Notes: generated from the sequence alone by a model not told the origin. A stretch of DNA of 64,000 bases from Cloeon dipterum (GCF_949628265.1 NC_088788.1:25344335-25408334); one strand, 5' to 3'. Counted from the stretch's first letter, positions 14,093 through 30,605 are shown. Program-made: numbers and translations.

Positions 14093-14801
14093 TTGATCGC
14101 AAAACGCTTTCTCAGCAAAGTACTGTCAATTTTTAAGTACTTTGCATCACCTCACAAAGATACGACGATGATAGATTTATAATTTCAATTTCACCCATCA
14201 TCCCCCCTCCCCTGTTACCGACAAACAACCGCACTCATCATCGACTAACTACCCTCTTCATCAAATCTGAGACTAAGCAAGCACCGGCCACAGAAAAATT
14301 CAGCAGAGATGGAATTTTTAACGAGGCAAAAACGTTGGGTTCCTTCCCTGGAGCGAACCATCCTAGAGGCTATGAGAACGAAAACAACTCTTTTCTTACT
14401 TGGCATACAAGACAAGAGCTCTCTTCTTAATTTTATTAGTGACTAACCTTTGAAGTGGCTAGTGAGACAATTTGTGAACATGGGCGTTAATTACACATTT
14501 TATTGCGTTTCGACACCCGTAATATAGGTAATGAAATACTAAATATTATCTTTATTTATACATTTTGCGCATCTTAACATGTAGGTGTGAAAAGCAAACA
14601 CGTATACACTTTCTCGAGAACTGCATCAAAATTGATTGGAGTTAATATATTTAACACTGACGTGCCTTAAATATGAATTGATGTACAATATAATTTAAGT
14701 TTCATCCTATTTTATGTACCCTCTCCCTACGTGTTTGTCACCAGTTTCAATTTCGTTTGTCATCATCATCGCGCCCCTAATTTTAGAGTGTAATTTTAGC
14801 G

Positions 14802-14807
14802 AATAAA
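14802..14807 (+). terminator. Probable poly(A) signal of the fibrinogen-domain gene
   Basis: AATAAA about 710 nt after the TAA at 14090-14092, with no clear earlier canonical copy. It would give a 3' UTR of about 0.7 kb. Confidence 0.5.
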
Positions 14808-14829
14808 GAGCGGAGGAAACAATATTATG

Positions 14830-16700
14830 CTGATGCAAATTGGACACACGGCTTTCTGTCAAATTTGGGTTAGTGAACTTGCTGTTCGCACGATTGGCGC
14901 CTCACAGGGAGATATTATCACATTTTCGAGGCGCCATGCCCTTCAGTTAATCAAAGTGGTGACGGTATACAAAACGCGATTTTACCACTGGCTATCGAAA
15001 TTCCTCTTTAATTGCGTCCCTAAGCATTCTCACGTCTGTCAATTTGACTTTCAACAAAAGCAAGACTCGGAATTTATTATCTGTACTGGTTGTTGTAAAT
15101 ATGCTGTATAAATAAGATTTTTTTAATAACATGAACCGACGCAGTTTTATTCACTCCCTTTAAAAATGCAAAATCTGTACAACAAAAGTTCTACTCACCG
15201 ACAGGTTTCAGCTCTTCCTTATTCCATGGACACATGCATGTCGAAGCATGCCCACTTTGGATACAGTGCTGAAGTCTTCTCTCCAAGGAATTCAACTAAA
15301 AATTTTACCCTTTTATTGAGTATCACAACCATTGTAACACATTTGAATACCTTTTTCTTAAATAATCGAGCTTCAGCCTCATATTGGTCAAGTTTGCTGT
15401 TGCTTCTTTTTTTCATTTTGAGTAGGTGAGACAATATTCTGAAACAAAAATGTAAGTGGTTAGATCTATTTTCTTTGAAGTTTCAAGAACATGGAAGTGG
15501 CCGATGAAAAAAAGGACTTACAAAGACATCAATAAGTTGTGTAACTCAACGCGTCTACCAGAAATTTCCAGAATAACATTTCTTTTGAATTATTGTTATA
15601 ATTATAAAAATGGTAAAATATATAATATATTTCAGTAATATTATATGCTTCAATGTAAAAGTATTAATCAATAAATTAACAGTATGTAGAATTGTATTTT
15701 GTTCTAAATAAATTTATATATTTTTAAAAATATTTAAATATAATTACAAAAACAATTTTTTACTAAAATAAAAGTTATTAGTGAGCAAGGAGTTGTAAAA
15801 TTTAGTTTAATCAAGCTTATAATAACGATCTTAACGAAATCGGGATACAGTACCTCGCGCCCATACAAAAGCGAAGGCTACTAGGGCAGTCTTGATAGCT
15901 AAACTAAGAGAGAGGCTAGCATAAAAATAAATCCTATAATATCCTAAAATCTAAAATAAGGGTGAAATGGAATTTTATCTTGATAATGCTTACTTTAACT
16001 TCAAGTTTTATCTTAATTGAGACATTCAATAAGGCAGGTCCCATCTCACTCAGGATCATCTATTGTTTTTCATGATTCTTGTATATTTTAAGTAGTTTCC
16101 CCCTGAACCCATTTCCGAGGATCCGGAACGCCCCGATGAATTAATAAAAAATTAATGTTAACGTTTTTTATAATAGAAATATAAAAAATAAAGTTTGCCA
16201 GAAAGGGCAAAGACCACCATGTCTAACAATAAGTCTTGGACTGAAAAAAAATTGAAAATATCTAATTTTCTTATGTCCAGGCCTAAGATCAAAGTAATTT
16301 TAATTTCACGTTGAGTAATTTCTTGGAATATAAATATTAATCAGAAGCATGCAGTCAGATATTTAAAATTTTATATTTTAATCAAAAATGATTTTTCAAA
16401 CGCAATATTAATGCGCAAATTCTCTAATTTAAATATTATTAATATTTGAATAAATCAAAGCAAACTGTCAGTACTGCCGGGATTTTGTTAACCATTTTTA
16501 ATGACGGATAAAGATTTAATTATGAGTTCGTCATACAAAAACAATTTCATTTTCATTATAATTATAATTATCAGCATTGATTATGTAATAAATGCATGAG
16601 CTTGCGTTGTGAATTGGCAGCACTGTTGTAGGAGCAGCTTGTCTGGACTGATTCACAACTGCTTACAACAAATGAAGTACTACGTTGTTTCACTATCAGT
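14830..16700. other. AT-rich intergenic stretch, no gene seen
   Basis: Between the fibrinogen-domain gene and the PRXL2B-like gene the DNA is very AT-rich, especially 15590-15780 and 16320-16460. Short open frames at 14827, 15166 and 15456 resemble no protein I know and are chance frames. A 5' UTR exon of the next gene may lie here, because an acceptor-like site ends at 16731. Confidence 0.6.
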
Positions 16701-16755
16701 AATACTTCTGCTTTTGGCTTGGTATATACAGGAGGATCCACAAACTCCAATCAAT

Positions 16756-17647
16756 ATGGAAATTAAGAACATAGCTTCTAATTTGGTCAAGAACGTGGCC
16801 ACCGGAGAGGTATAAATAAATTTAAAAATTCAATTTTAACTGCGCGTATATCTTCTTGGTCTACAGCAGTTATTGTTTTGATTTGTTTAAATTTTTAAAC
16901 CCCTTATGCAATTATGTAACCAGTCGGTGGCGATGTCCAGTGTTTGGGAAAAGCAGACTTCAGTGATCATCTTTTTTCGGCGCTGGGGCTGCGTGTTTTG
17001 CCGACTTTGGGCCCACGACCTGAAGCAAATAAGCCCACTGCTCAAGGAAAACAATGTGCGGCTAGTGGGAGTTGGTCCTGAGAACATTGGCGTCGAAGAC
17101 TTTGTTGCTGGAAAATTCTTTGATGGTGGTAATAGAGATGAGCTTAATTGCTTTGCTGGCAATGAAAGCATATTTTCTCTCTTTGCAGAATTGTTCATCG
17201 ACACTGATAAAAAGTCATACTCTGGACTTGGGTTCAAAAGGTTCAACTGGATCAGCGTAATTGTGGCTCTTTTTACCCGGGAATCGCGAGATGCTATCAG
17301 CAGAGTAATTTGTTCTTAATAGCCAAACAGAAATGGATTTGATTTCGAATATCAGGGTAAAGCAGCTAATGTTGGAGGAGACATGAAAGGCGACGGCCTC
17401 CAGAATGGAGGCGCCTTGATTGTTGGTCCAGGCGGAAAGTTGCTCTTCAGCTTCAAGCAAGACGGTCCGGCCGAACAAGTGCCAAACAGCAAAATTTTGG
17501 AGGCATGGCATTGCAACATAGTTGATACTATTGTAATTATAACTGCGACTTTGCTTTCAGGTGCTTGGGATCAAGGTCCCTGAGGGCATGAATGTCGATC
17601 AAAAGAGCCAACCAGATGCACAGTGTGACTTGCCAAAGAAGGGTTAA
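16756..17647 (+). CDS. PRXL2B: Prostamide/prostaglandin F synthase (peroxiredoxin-like 2B)
   Basis: A thioredoxin-fold redox enzyme; characterised PRXL2B enzymes reduce prostaglandin H2 and prostamide H2 to the F-alpha forms. Exons are 16756-16809, 16924-17128, 17189-17304, 17356-17502 and 17561-17647. They give 202 residues, close to the vertebrate length of about 200. Family hallmarks are the redox CxxC in RRWGCVFCRLWAHDL, then VRLVGVGPENIGVEDF, ELFIDTDKKSYSGLGFKRFN and GDGLQNGGALIVG, in the usual order. I place the start at the ATG at 16756 because it matches the family N terminus and follows an acceptor-like site (AG at 16730-16731). An in-frame upstream ATG at 16672 would add a 28-residue hydrophobic anchor. 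The fourth intron (17503-17560) begins with GC rather than GT. The substrate in this organism is inferred from the family only. Confidence 0.9.
17503..17560 (+). other. GC-AG intron in the PRXL2B-like gene
   Basis: The codon GAG (17500-17502) must join GTG at 17561 to make the conserved ILE-VLGI segment. The intron then begins GCATGG and ends CTTTCAG, 58 bp in all. No GT donor nearby keeps the frame, and reading through adds a non-family tail that stops at 17583. Confidence 0.75.
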
Positions 17648-17808
17648 TAATACCCCTCATTCGTGACTTGATTTTGCAAGACTGAATGCAATACAGTTTA
17701 TTTGGGAAGGTTATTTACTCTGTGCAACAGCTATTCCTTCATTTTCTAATTTGTTATATAATTGTACTCTTATTATCAGTGTACATCAATGTTGATTTTT
17801 TCACAATT

Positions 17809-17814
17809 AATAAA
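17809..17814 (+). terminator. Probable poly(A) signal of the PRXL2B-like gene
   Basis: AATAAA 160 nt after the stop codon, in an AT-rich stretch. The hydrophobic open frame overlapping it (17686-18003) is therefore best read as 3' UTR and intergenic sequence. Confidence 0.55.
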
Positions 17815-17819
17815 AATAT

Positions 17820-18690
17820 AAAATTTGTTGGTATAGCCAAATCTATGTACATATTTTTTATTTTAAAAACATGGATGCAGTACAAGTATTTTAATAAATT
17901 CAGTCGTCCATACATTGGATATGGAGAGGCATTATTTGTGTTTGTAACTTGGTTAATGAAGGCTATAGACGAATTTAAAACCCATGATCTTACTAAAAAT
18001 TAACGCCTATGTTGCTTCATAAAATCCTCAAAATGGAAACTAGCTATATAAACTCCCAAGTTTGTTGATTAATTCTAGAGAAGAAAATCAAAATCATTTT
18101 TTCCTAACACAAAGAGTGAAGACCGTAATTTCCATCCAAAGCAATTTTCTCTGTGTATGCTTGGTATAAAAAAGACGCCAACGGTTTTATAATAATATGA
18201 ACCTTGTATTTATAAATTTATTAATAATTTATTTATAATTTTTGCAACACGCAAATTTCGCTACAATCCGAATAGATACTGGTTATTATCCGATGGTTTC
18301 AAAGTGAACTGCGAATAATATCATACAAAAGCAGAGGCAATAGCAAAAATAATAATTGCATCATACGTTAACTCTTTATCTGAACCGGCTGCACCCAATT
18401 ACGTAATGTTCTGAGTAAATTAAACTCACCTTTGTAGATAACCTCAGTCAATTCAAACTTCAGCGGCTGTCTTCGTTATCCAGTTTGTTTGTTTGTTTAC
18501 ATTCCCCATGCCGAGTACGCCATTTTTCTTATTTACCGCCACCGCCTTTGAAAACTACCGGCTCTTCCTGGCTCTTCCTGCGCAGCCAATGCACCACCGG
18601 TTTCGTCACTACGGCAGCACCAACCAATCATTCTCGTTGCTCTCGACAGTCTCGCCCCGTTTTTGCCCCTTTCTCTGGTTTTCGTCCTGT
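17820..18690. other. Intergenic region between PRXL2B-like and glycosyltransferase genes
   Basis: AT-rich up to about 18440, then a pyrimidine-rich, CpG-containing segment (18480-18720) that looks like the promoter and leader of the downstream glycosyltransferase gene. No coding exon is supported. Confidence 0.5.
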
Positions 18691-18699
18691 CCTGTGTGG

Positions 18700-19706
18700 T
18701 GTGTGTGTCTTGTGATCGAAAGTAGTGTACGATCAGGCAAGATGAACGACTCGGTAACTGATTTTGGCGAACGTAAGGGCTTCTAGGACACGTTTTATAG
18801 AACATAGGAAAGCCTGAAGAGGCCGACAAAATTTGGGCGATTACTGTGCAACTAGACGCTGGCCTGCCGCGTAGAAATGTGATTTCAAAAGACATGAAAT
18901 TTTGTAAAATTGAATCTCAGTCAGGCTGGTTCCTCATCTGCTGCAACTGAAACGATAGCAAGGTCGCTTCATCCTTATTAAGACTCCGGCACAAAATAAT
19001 GAATGGTATTTACGGTTTACTTGTAATTGACGAGATGGAATTTAATTTTTGTCTTTACATTATGTATGTATGCGTTATTAATATTCCATTCAATTTAAAT
19101 CTCAACCCCTCATGAAGTTCTTTGCGTATGATACATACATACATACAAATCATTTTATTTTCCAGCGTGGAAATATGTATCACAATACTTAATTCCCTTA
19201 ATTCATACATGTAATATACGTAACTCACCTTCAACATTAATTTCTTGTCTCATACATATTACGTAGAGATCAAAAGGAATTCTTAAAAATTATGTATTTT
19301 AATTTTTCACCTTACTCTGACCCTTATTTTGCAAAACATGTTTTTTTAATTTGAAGTTGCAACAATAATGTGTTTGAACAATTTAAAAATCTTTATGTTA
19401 TGATAACAGTGGATTATTTTTCTCATTCAATATTTCCGTCGTTTTCGTTTTTGTGAAATAACAAGTAGTGTATGTATGTTAACAAATCTTGAAACTGTCC
19501 ACTTCGTGGCACTGTTCAGTAAATTGTAGTTAATTACACAGATAGAGTTCCATTAAGACTCTATCAATTAAAGTAATTTATTTAATACATAAGCATCTTT
19601 GTATTTAGCAAGATAACTAATTTTGTCTTCTCTATTTTCAGGTATTTTCCTCGCTGTGAGTGAGGATTTGTCTGTGGCATTTTCCAAGTAGTGCTAAACT
19701 GGAGGA
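18700..19706 (+). promoter_or_regulatory. Likely 5' leader of the glycosyltransferase gene, with a uORF
   Basis: A GC-richer segment near 18600-18760 could be the first, noncoding exon. Possible donors are TCG|GTAACT at 18754 and AAC|GTAAGG at 18773. A good acceptor at 19640-19641 opens the exon that carries the main ATG at 19707. The ATG at 18742 begins a short upstream frame of 9 or 26 codons, depending on donor, that ends before 19707. Between the two is AT-rich intron with an ATAC repeat at about 19128-19147. Transcription start is not proven. Confidence 0.45.
19128..19147. repeat. (ATAC)n microsatellite
   Basis: About five tandem ATAC units inside the probable first intron of the glycosyltransferase gene. 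Confidence 0.8.
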
Positions 19707-21974
19707 ATGCCTACAATTCCAGCCTCAAAATTGGGTCAAAACAATGTCTCAGCCAGCCAGTCATCTTGTTGTATTCGCTTGCATGTATTTTACAAGGTAA
19801 ATGATTGATGCAGAGCGTTGGTCACGCACGATTCTGCTGCTCCTTGGATCAATTAATGACACCACAGCAGCGACTTCCTGTGGCGGTGCACCTAATCTCA
19901 TATTCATTGCCTCAACCACACGCCAAAGTCACATTTTTTTCCTCCTCAAGGGCCCTCCTGGAATATATAATAAATTATTATCATCGATTCATAGCATTGG
20001 TCTTAAGCCACATGGCAGGGAGAGAAATAACTTTCAATTAACTAAAAAATTAGGTCCCAATGACGAAAACATTTATTTTTTTATATGAAGATATTATATT
20101 TCCTTCAACCTCTTTGTTGCAGGTTGTTATTGCTTCAGTGATCATCTTAGTTATTCTACAATACTGCTTTAGTGCCATCACCGAAAGCCACAAATACGAG
20201 CCATGGTTTAGTATAAGCCACCCCCAATATCCACAAAATGCGCGTGGTAAACATATTGCCAGCTCGCCCACCGGCAGCCTTTTTGAAAGACATGAAAATG
20301 AATCACAAGCGTCAGCATCCACAAATGCCACAGACTCCGGTGGGAATCTTCCTAAATGTCCTCCTGTCCCACCACATTTGGGTTTGTGACTTAATATGGT
20401 AAAACTTCAATCTTACGCACTAAAAAATATTTTTAGAGGGTCCCATAACAGTTCATAAAGAAGACGTGTCCACCGAAGTGTTGGAGCAAAAGCTCGGCCA
20501 GAGTCTTCAGCCAGGAGGATTTGGCAAGCCGGCAAATTGTCTGGCCAAGGAGAGTGTAGCCATTATTGTGCCCTATCGCGCTCGAGAGACACACTTGAGA
20601 GTGTTGCTCGCGAATTTGCACCCATTGCTGCGCAGACAACAGCTGCAGTACGCGATTTTTGTAGTAGAACAAGCTGGCAATGGGCCGTTTAATCGTGCCA
20701 TGCTGATGAACGTTGGCTACAAGGAGGCGCTCAGACTGAATAACTTCACCTGCTTCATATTCCATGATGTCGATCTGCTACCAGAGGATGACAGAAACAT
20801 TTACTCCTGTCCTGAACAACCTCGGCATATGAGTGTTGCGGTTGACGTATTTTCATACAAGTAAGTTATTTTCCTTAGTATCCTCACATGGGAATGCTTG
20901 TAGTACAGAAAATTAAAAAGCTCATCACAGTTATAATAGAAAAATTCATTGACCACGGAAAGAATTTTATTAAAAATTAAAACATTTCTCCTGGAAAGGA
21001 AAGGGTTTGATAGAAACTGAAGTGATAACACACACTATATCTATTAATATTTTTATGATAGTAAATTGTTTATCATTTTTTGAAATTTTCCTCAGAGCAT
21101 TTGATTTTCCATTTGGAACAACATAATAATCCATCATTTAATCTCCCCTTATGCAAAAAATTTATAATTTTCTGACCAAAACTAAAGGAAGTTGGAATCA
21201 AATTTTAACATGTTGTCTCGGGCTTTACACAAATTATAGCTTTTAAAGTACTAAATTATAAACATTTATTTAAATTATTTTGATCTATGTTCTTTAGAAA
21301 ATCATAACTTACACGCCAATTATTCAAAATACTCAGTTTCTACTCAGGTAATTAATAAATTAAAGAAACTATTTGAGAATTTGTGATAACGCTTGTACAA
21401 ATTACGAATGGCAAAATGAATTTCACACTGGGGAATTACACTGTATAATGATAAAAAAATTGTGTCAAAAAATGCCTAGTTTGATTCTTTTTAGGGACTC
21501 TGTAAAGCAATAGGTAATGCAATCAAACCTGGAGGTCATTATGGAATCGTGCCTTTTCCAGATTGCCGTACGCTGAGATATTTGGAGGCGTCAGCGCCAT
21601 GAGAAAAGAGCAATTTGAACTTGTGAATGGTTTCTCCAATCTCTTTTGGGGTTGGGGTGGTGAAGATGATGATATGGCCAACCGCATCAAGTTCCACAAA
21701 CTTCACATTTCAAGGTATCCAACCAACATAGCCCGTTACAAAATGCTAACTCACAAAAAGGAGAAGGCAAATCCAACCAGGTTAGTGTCGCAAATTTCAT
21801 TTGATATCAACATTCAACTGCAAAACATTGTTTAGGTACAAGTTTCTGTACAGTGGAAAACGGCGGTTCAAGACAGACGGCCTGAACTCACTGAAGTATA
21901 GTCTCAAGAAGAGGGAGCTGAAGCCTTTGTACACATGGCTCTATGTAGACATCGGAAGCTCCAAAAGCAGCTGA
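19707..21974 (+). CDS. Beta-1,4-N-acetylgalactosaminyltransferase (beta4GalT family, type II Golgi)
   Basis: Exons 19707-19796, 20123-20381, 20437-20860, 21562-21780 and 21836-21974 give 376 residues, usual for the family. A 30-residue cytosolic tail precedes one membrane span (VVIASVIILVILQYCFSAI, about residues 31-49). A Ser/Asn-rich stem and the catalytic domain follow: VAIIVPYRARETHL, QAGNGPFNRAMLMNVG, the metal-binding DVDL, then LPYAEIFGGVSAM, FWGWGGEDDD and TDGLNSLKY. Family members transfer a sugar from a UDP donor to terminal GlcNAc in the Golgi. The residue matching bovine beta4GalT1 Tyr289 is Ile264 here, the invertebrate state linked to UDP-GalNAc use, so I call it a GalNAc-transferase (Drosophila beta4GalNAcTA/B type). 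The upstream frame is closed by a stop before the chosen ATG. Acceptor specificity cannot be read. Confidence 0.93.
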
Positions 21975-22694
21975 TGGCACGCCTGGGCTGATAAGATTTT
22001 GGGCCACCTGGTAAACTAAGGATCTGAATTTTGTATCTGGAAAGTGATTGTCTGATAAGATAAGGTATTATGGACAATATAGGACTTAACCTGTCACCCT
22101 GTAAGTTATAACAAGTGAGACAAATCTCAATATAAAATTTTTGATCATCCCGTCAACCGCTTTTGTATTTAGAATCTTAGAGGCAGCAGTGTTAAAATAT
22201 TAGTACAGGCCAATTCTTCCAAAGTTAACAGCGAATCTTTTTGTCCTGGTTTTGTGATCAGGCTTGTGATATTAATAATATTTTGTCATTTGGAGGGTTA
22301 AATTCAGTTTTTTGCTGATATCATGCGTATCAGCTGGATTTGTTTTAACTGAAATTCCTCCATGTGTCTCGTTTTAATGCATCCTTGAATTGTTCCATGC
22401 TCAAAATCGGTGATAGGCTGTGTATATTTAGATCTGGTTGACTTCATTTGTTTAATGACGCACTCCAATGTAGAATCATTACAGTGATAAAATAGTTAAA
22501 ATTTTGCCTAGTTATTTTTGCCTCTTCCTGGAGTATCAAGACATTTGATTCCATTGCATTTGCCATTTAAATCTCACTGATAAAAATATCACTAGCATTA
22601 GTTTCAAAACATTTGAAACATAACTAATTATTTTTGGCTAAAACCAACAGTAAAATCGATAATATCTCACAATAATTATCACTCCCTTGTCAGT

Positions 22695-22779
22695 TTATCT
22701 CAATTAAAAGAAATGAATGGTCTGCGTTGCATTGAGAATCATCCCTTAGTTTAGTACGAGTATCTTTTAATTGAGATAA
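22695..22779. repeat. 17-bp perfect inverted repeat (hairpin)
   Basis: TTATCTCAATTAAAAGA at 22695-22711 is matched exactly in reverse complement at 22763-22779, with a 51-nt loop. It sits in the probable 3' UTR of the glycosyltransferase gene. Confidence 0.8.
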
Positions 22780-23031
22780 CTAATTATATTAGATTTTTAA
22801 ATGATCCGACCCACTGCAAATGTATCAGAAACTGAAATTGTCTGAAAAAATCCATGAGAAAGTGCGTTAGAATGATTTCATCAATATTGTAGTAAATGTT
22901 GCACATCTCTAGTCACTTAATGATTGGATGGCAATGTACATTGGAGATGTTGGTACATTCATACTTTTAAATAAATTTGCCCACCAGCCAAACGGCAAAA
23001 TGGCCCCAACCTGTCATTCCAAAGAGTTAAA

Positions 23032-23037
23032 AATAAA
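23032..23037 (+). terminator. Probable poly(A) signal of the glycosyltransferase gene
   Basis: AATAAA on the + strand, only 40 bp from the opposing SMUG1 signal at 23078-23083. Confidence 0.5.
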
Positions 23038-23077
23038 GTTTGTTAATTAATGAATACGCGAAATAATATCAAAGATT

Positions 23078-23083
23078 TTTATT
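23078..23083 (-). terminator. Probable poly(A) signal of SMUG1
   Basis: AATAAA on the - strand, 60 nt downstream of the SMUG1 stop at 23145-23143. Confidence 0.65.
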
Positions 23084-23142
23084 TCTTTTAAGTAAAAAAT
23101 TAGGAATATATTCTACATTGTGACATAAAATATAATACGGTA

Positions 23143-24221
23143 TTAAGTATACTGGATTGGATTCGAAAATTCTGATAGCAGATCTGCAGTTGACAGTATG
23201 CTGATCACGTTTTCTTCCCAATTTGCACGGCTTGTGGCGTTTCTTGGACTTGGGTGTGGTATTTCCAAAACCTAATCGAAACACAAAACCATTTTTAGTC
23301 ATGAGCCAATTTTTTTTAGCAAACTTGCCTTTTGGGATTTATCGAAAGTCTTAATCACACTCCTGGCTCTCTTTTCGGCAAACCGTCCCACACTGATAAT
23401 ATATTTGCAACCCAGAACATCCAGTGAATAACTCAAGGCTATTGAACATAAGTTGAATAGTTGTTCTTTACTGCTTCCAGCCTAACAAGTTCCATGGAAT
23501 TAGAAAACAACTCTTGACCATTTTAGATCTCACTTTAACTTCATCTGGTGTTAAGTTGCGTCCAGAGGTTCCCATGAAAATCAGCGGGCAAAAATTGTGA
23601 ACACAAAGATTTAGCAAAGCCTGCTGCGCTGGGCAGTCATTTGTCAGTTTTTTTATAACTCCCCATAATCTGGAAAAATCAGAATATTAATTGTGATTTT
23701 TTAAGGCAAATTAGCAATACTTTGCCCCGCTAACTTCCTTCCTGTGGCATTTGAGGCCTGTTACTTTTTTCGCTGGATGCTGTGGACTGGGCTGGCCAAT
23801 AAAGCCACCTAACTCTTCCAATCCAAGATAATATTTAACTGTGTCTATGTCCCCAAATGGAACCTGGTGTAAATATGTAAGATTCATTTGAGTAAATGAT
23901 ATAATTGACCGCTGAAAGATTTACCCCAGTTTGACCCATTCCCCAGGGACCAGGGTTCATTCCTAAAATAAGTATTCGCTTTGTTGCTATACAAAATCGT
24001 TGCAAGAAATAAAAGTAAAGTCCGCCAGCATATTCCATGGGGTTATACGTCATAAAAACTGGATCAGAAAAATGCACAGGCTTTAGTTGTTGACTTAGCC
24101 AGACTTGTATATTAAAGAATTGTGTTGCGGTATCGCTATTTGGCACCATGGAAAGAGGATGAGGATATGATGTGCTGCTAGTGGGAACGTTTCCTTGTTC
24201 ATCGTCATCACATTGAGCCAT
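23143..24221 (-). CDS. SMUG1: Single-strand-selective monofunctional uracil-DNA glycosylase
   Basis: A nuclear base-excision-repair enzyme that removes uracil and oxidised pyrimidines from DNA. Exons on the - strand are 24221-23925, 23863-23721, 23669-23534, 23481-23329 and 23271-23143, totalling 285 residues. The first catalytic motif is GMNPGPWGMGQTG (residues about 87-99; its Asn is the water-activating position in the family), preceded by FMTYNPMEYA. Exon 2 continues VPFGDIDTVK. Exon 3 carries CVHNFCPLIFMGTSGRNLTP, and exon 5 the HPSPRN loop with the second catalytic His. All motifs expected for activity are present. The Ser/Thr-rich first 40 residues are not conserved. The last intron (23328-23272) is of GC-AG type. 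The gene is convergent with the glycosyltransferase and divergent from DHX8. Confidence 0.95.
23272..23328 (-). other. GC-AG intron in SMUG1
   Basis: The exon end AAAAG is followed by GCAAGT, the classic consensus for GC donors, and the 57-bp intron ends ATTAG. Joining restores the conserved K-VLEIPHPSPRN segment in frame. Confidence 0.85.
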
Positions 24222-25209
24222 TTTTCTCTGCTAGAAAAAAATCAGTAAAGTTTCATGTTTTACAATAATTTTTTAGATACAATTAAAATAAAAAAAATGG
24301 GAAAATATAAAAGCTTATAATCCCAAATAAATTTTGATACGCAGAACGCAGAGGTGTCAGAGAGGTGACTTAGACACCAACATTAAATTTAAACTTTTGA
24401 CTCAAGCGTTGCAGTAAGTTAAGTAACTCATCATCACCAAAAAGGAGGTCTGAATCGATATTCTGAATATTGGCTCTGGTTGGCATCACAATTTTATAAT
24501 ATTATTTATAACTAGATAGCTACATCTACTATGGTTGGCACCCTTGAAGAAAATTAGGTTCTGGTTTGTAAATTATGCGCACGCGCAAGTATGGCGCTCA
24601 GCTTATGTTGTGTCTGATGTGATCAGGAGTAGGAAGTCGAGAGTCGAGATCATTCAGGAATCGTTTGGCTTGATGATCGCTGATCAATGTTTGTGTACAG
24701 TACATTCACATTCTTGATTTGCGACTTTGCGTTGCTTGATTTTGAGGACAGCACCTATTAGTGCTTTTCTTTACAACGCAAGGCTAAAGGAATAGGAAAA
24801 ATAAGCAAAGCATTACAAAAACCCTGCAGGTATATATGTAATTATATTTATGTAATATATAATGCTGATGCATGAATTTGTAATTTTGGTTCTTAATTTT
24901 ACTCACTCGACTTTATAATGTAATGTACCTATAACCAGAATTATCCTCGCTCAATTTTGTCTCGACAACGTTCAATGCAATCAGAATTTAGACTTCTAAC
25001 AATAATACGTAGGCAATAGAAAAATTAGAAAAACATTGCTAAATATTTAGATTTTTAATTACCATTTTGGCAAATGTGAGCAGTATTTAAATAATCATTG
25101 CTCATAGGGATATGTACATACATCATACACATAACATAGAAGACTTAAGGATTTAATATATACATAGATACATAATTTTGATTTTTCAGTTTATTCTCCT
25201 ATCAACAAA
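24222..25209. promoter_or_regulatory. Shared intergenic region between divergent SMUG1 and DHX8
   Basis: 988 bp between two start codons facing away from each other. It is AT-rich with several TACATA-type tracts (about 25110-25170) and no plausible exon. It should hold both promoters, and a 5' UTR intron of DHX8 may be included. Confidence 0.5.
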
Positions 25210-30432
<5,223 letters not shown>

Positions 30433-30546
30433 GATTAGAGGCTTTGTCAACGTATTATTAAGGTCAATATAAATTAGATTTTACTCCCAAAATTTTTTCG
30501 AGAGTTATTGGAAAAATACCAGTTGAAGAATGTCGGTTGTTAATAT

Positions 30547-30552
30547 AATAAA
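30547..30552 (+). terminator. Probable poly(A) signal of DHX8
   Basis: AATAAA 115 nt after the DHX8 stop and only 54 bp before the convergent lipase stop codon, so the two transcripts' 3' ends probably overlap. Confidence 0.55.
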
Positions 30553-30605
30553 TTACTATTTTTTATACAAATTGGCAACTTTAGAGTACATATTAAGCAG
30601 TCTGG

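Larger units (their letters stand above)
21975..23040 (+). other. Probable 3' UTR of the glycosyltransferase gene
   Basis: AT-rich, noncoding on both strands. It ends at an AATAAA at 23032-23037 and contains a 17-bp perfect inverted repeat at 22695-22711/22763-22779. An alternative earlier signal lies near 22970. Confidence 0.5.

Noticed and set aside
17686-18003. 105-residue hydrophobic open frame after PRXL2B
   Set aside because: It overlaps the poly(A) signal at 17809, lies in AT-rich DNA that naturally yields Phe/Ile/Lys/Tyr-rich frames, and has no family resemblance.
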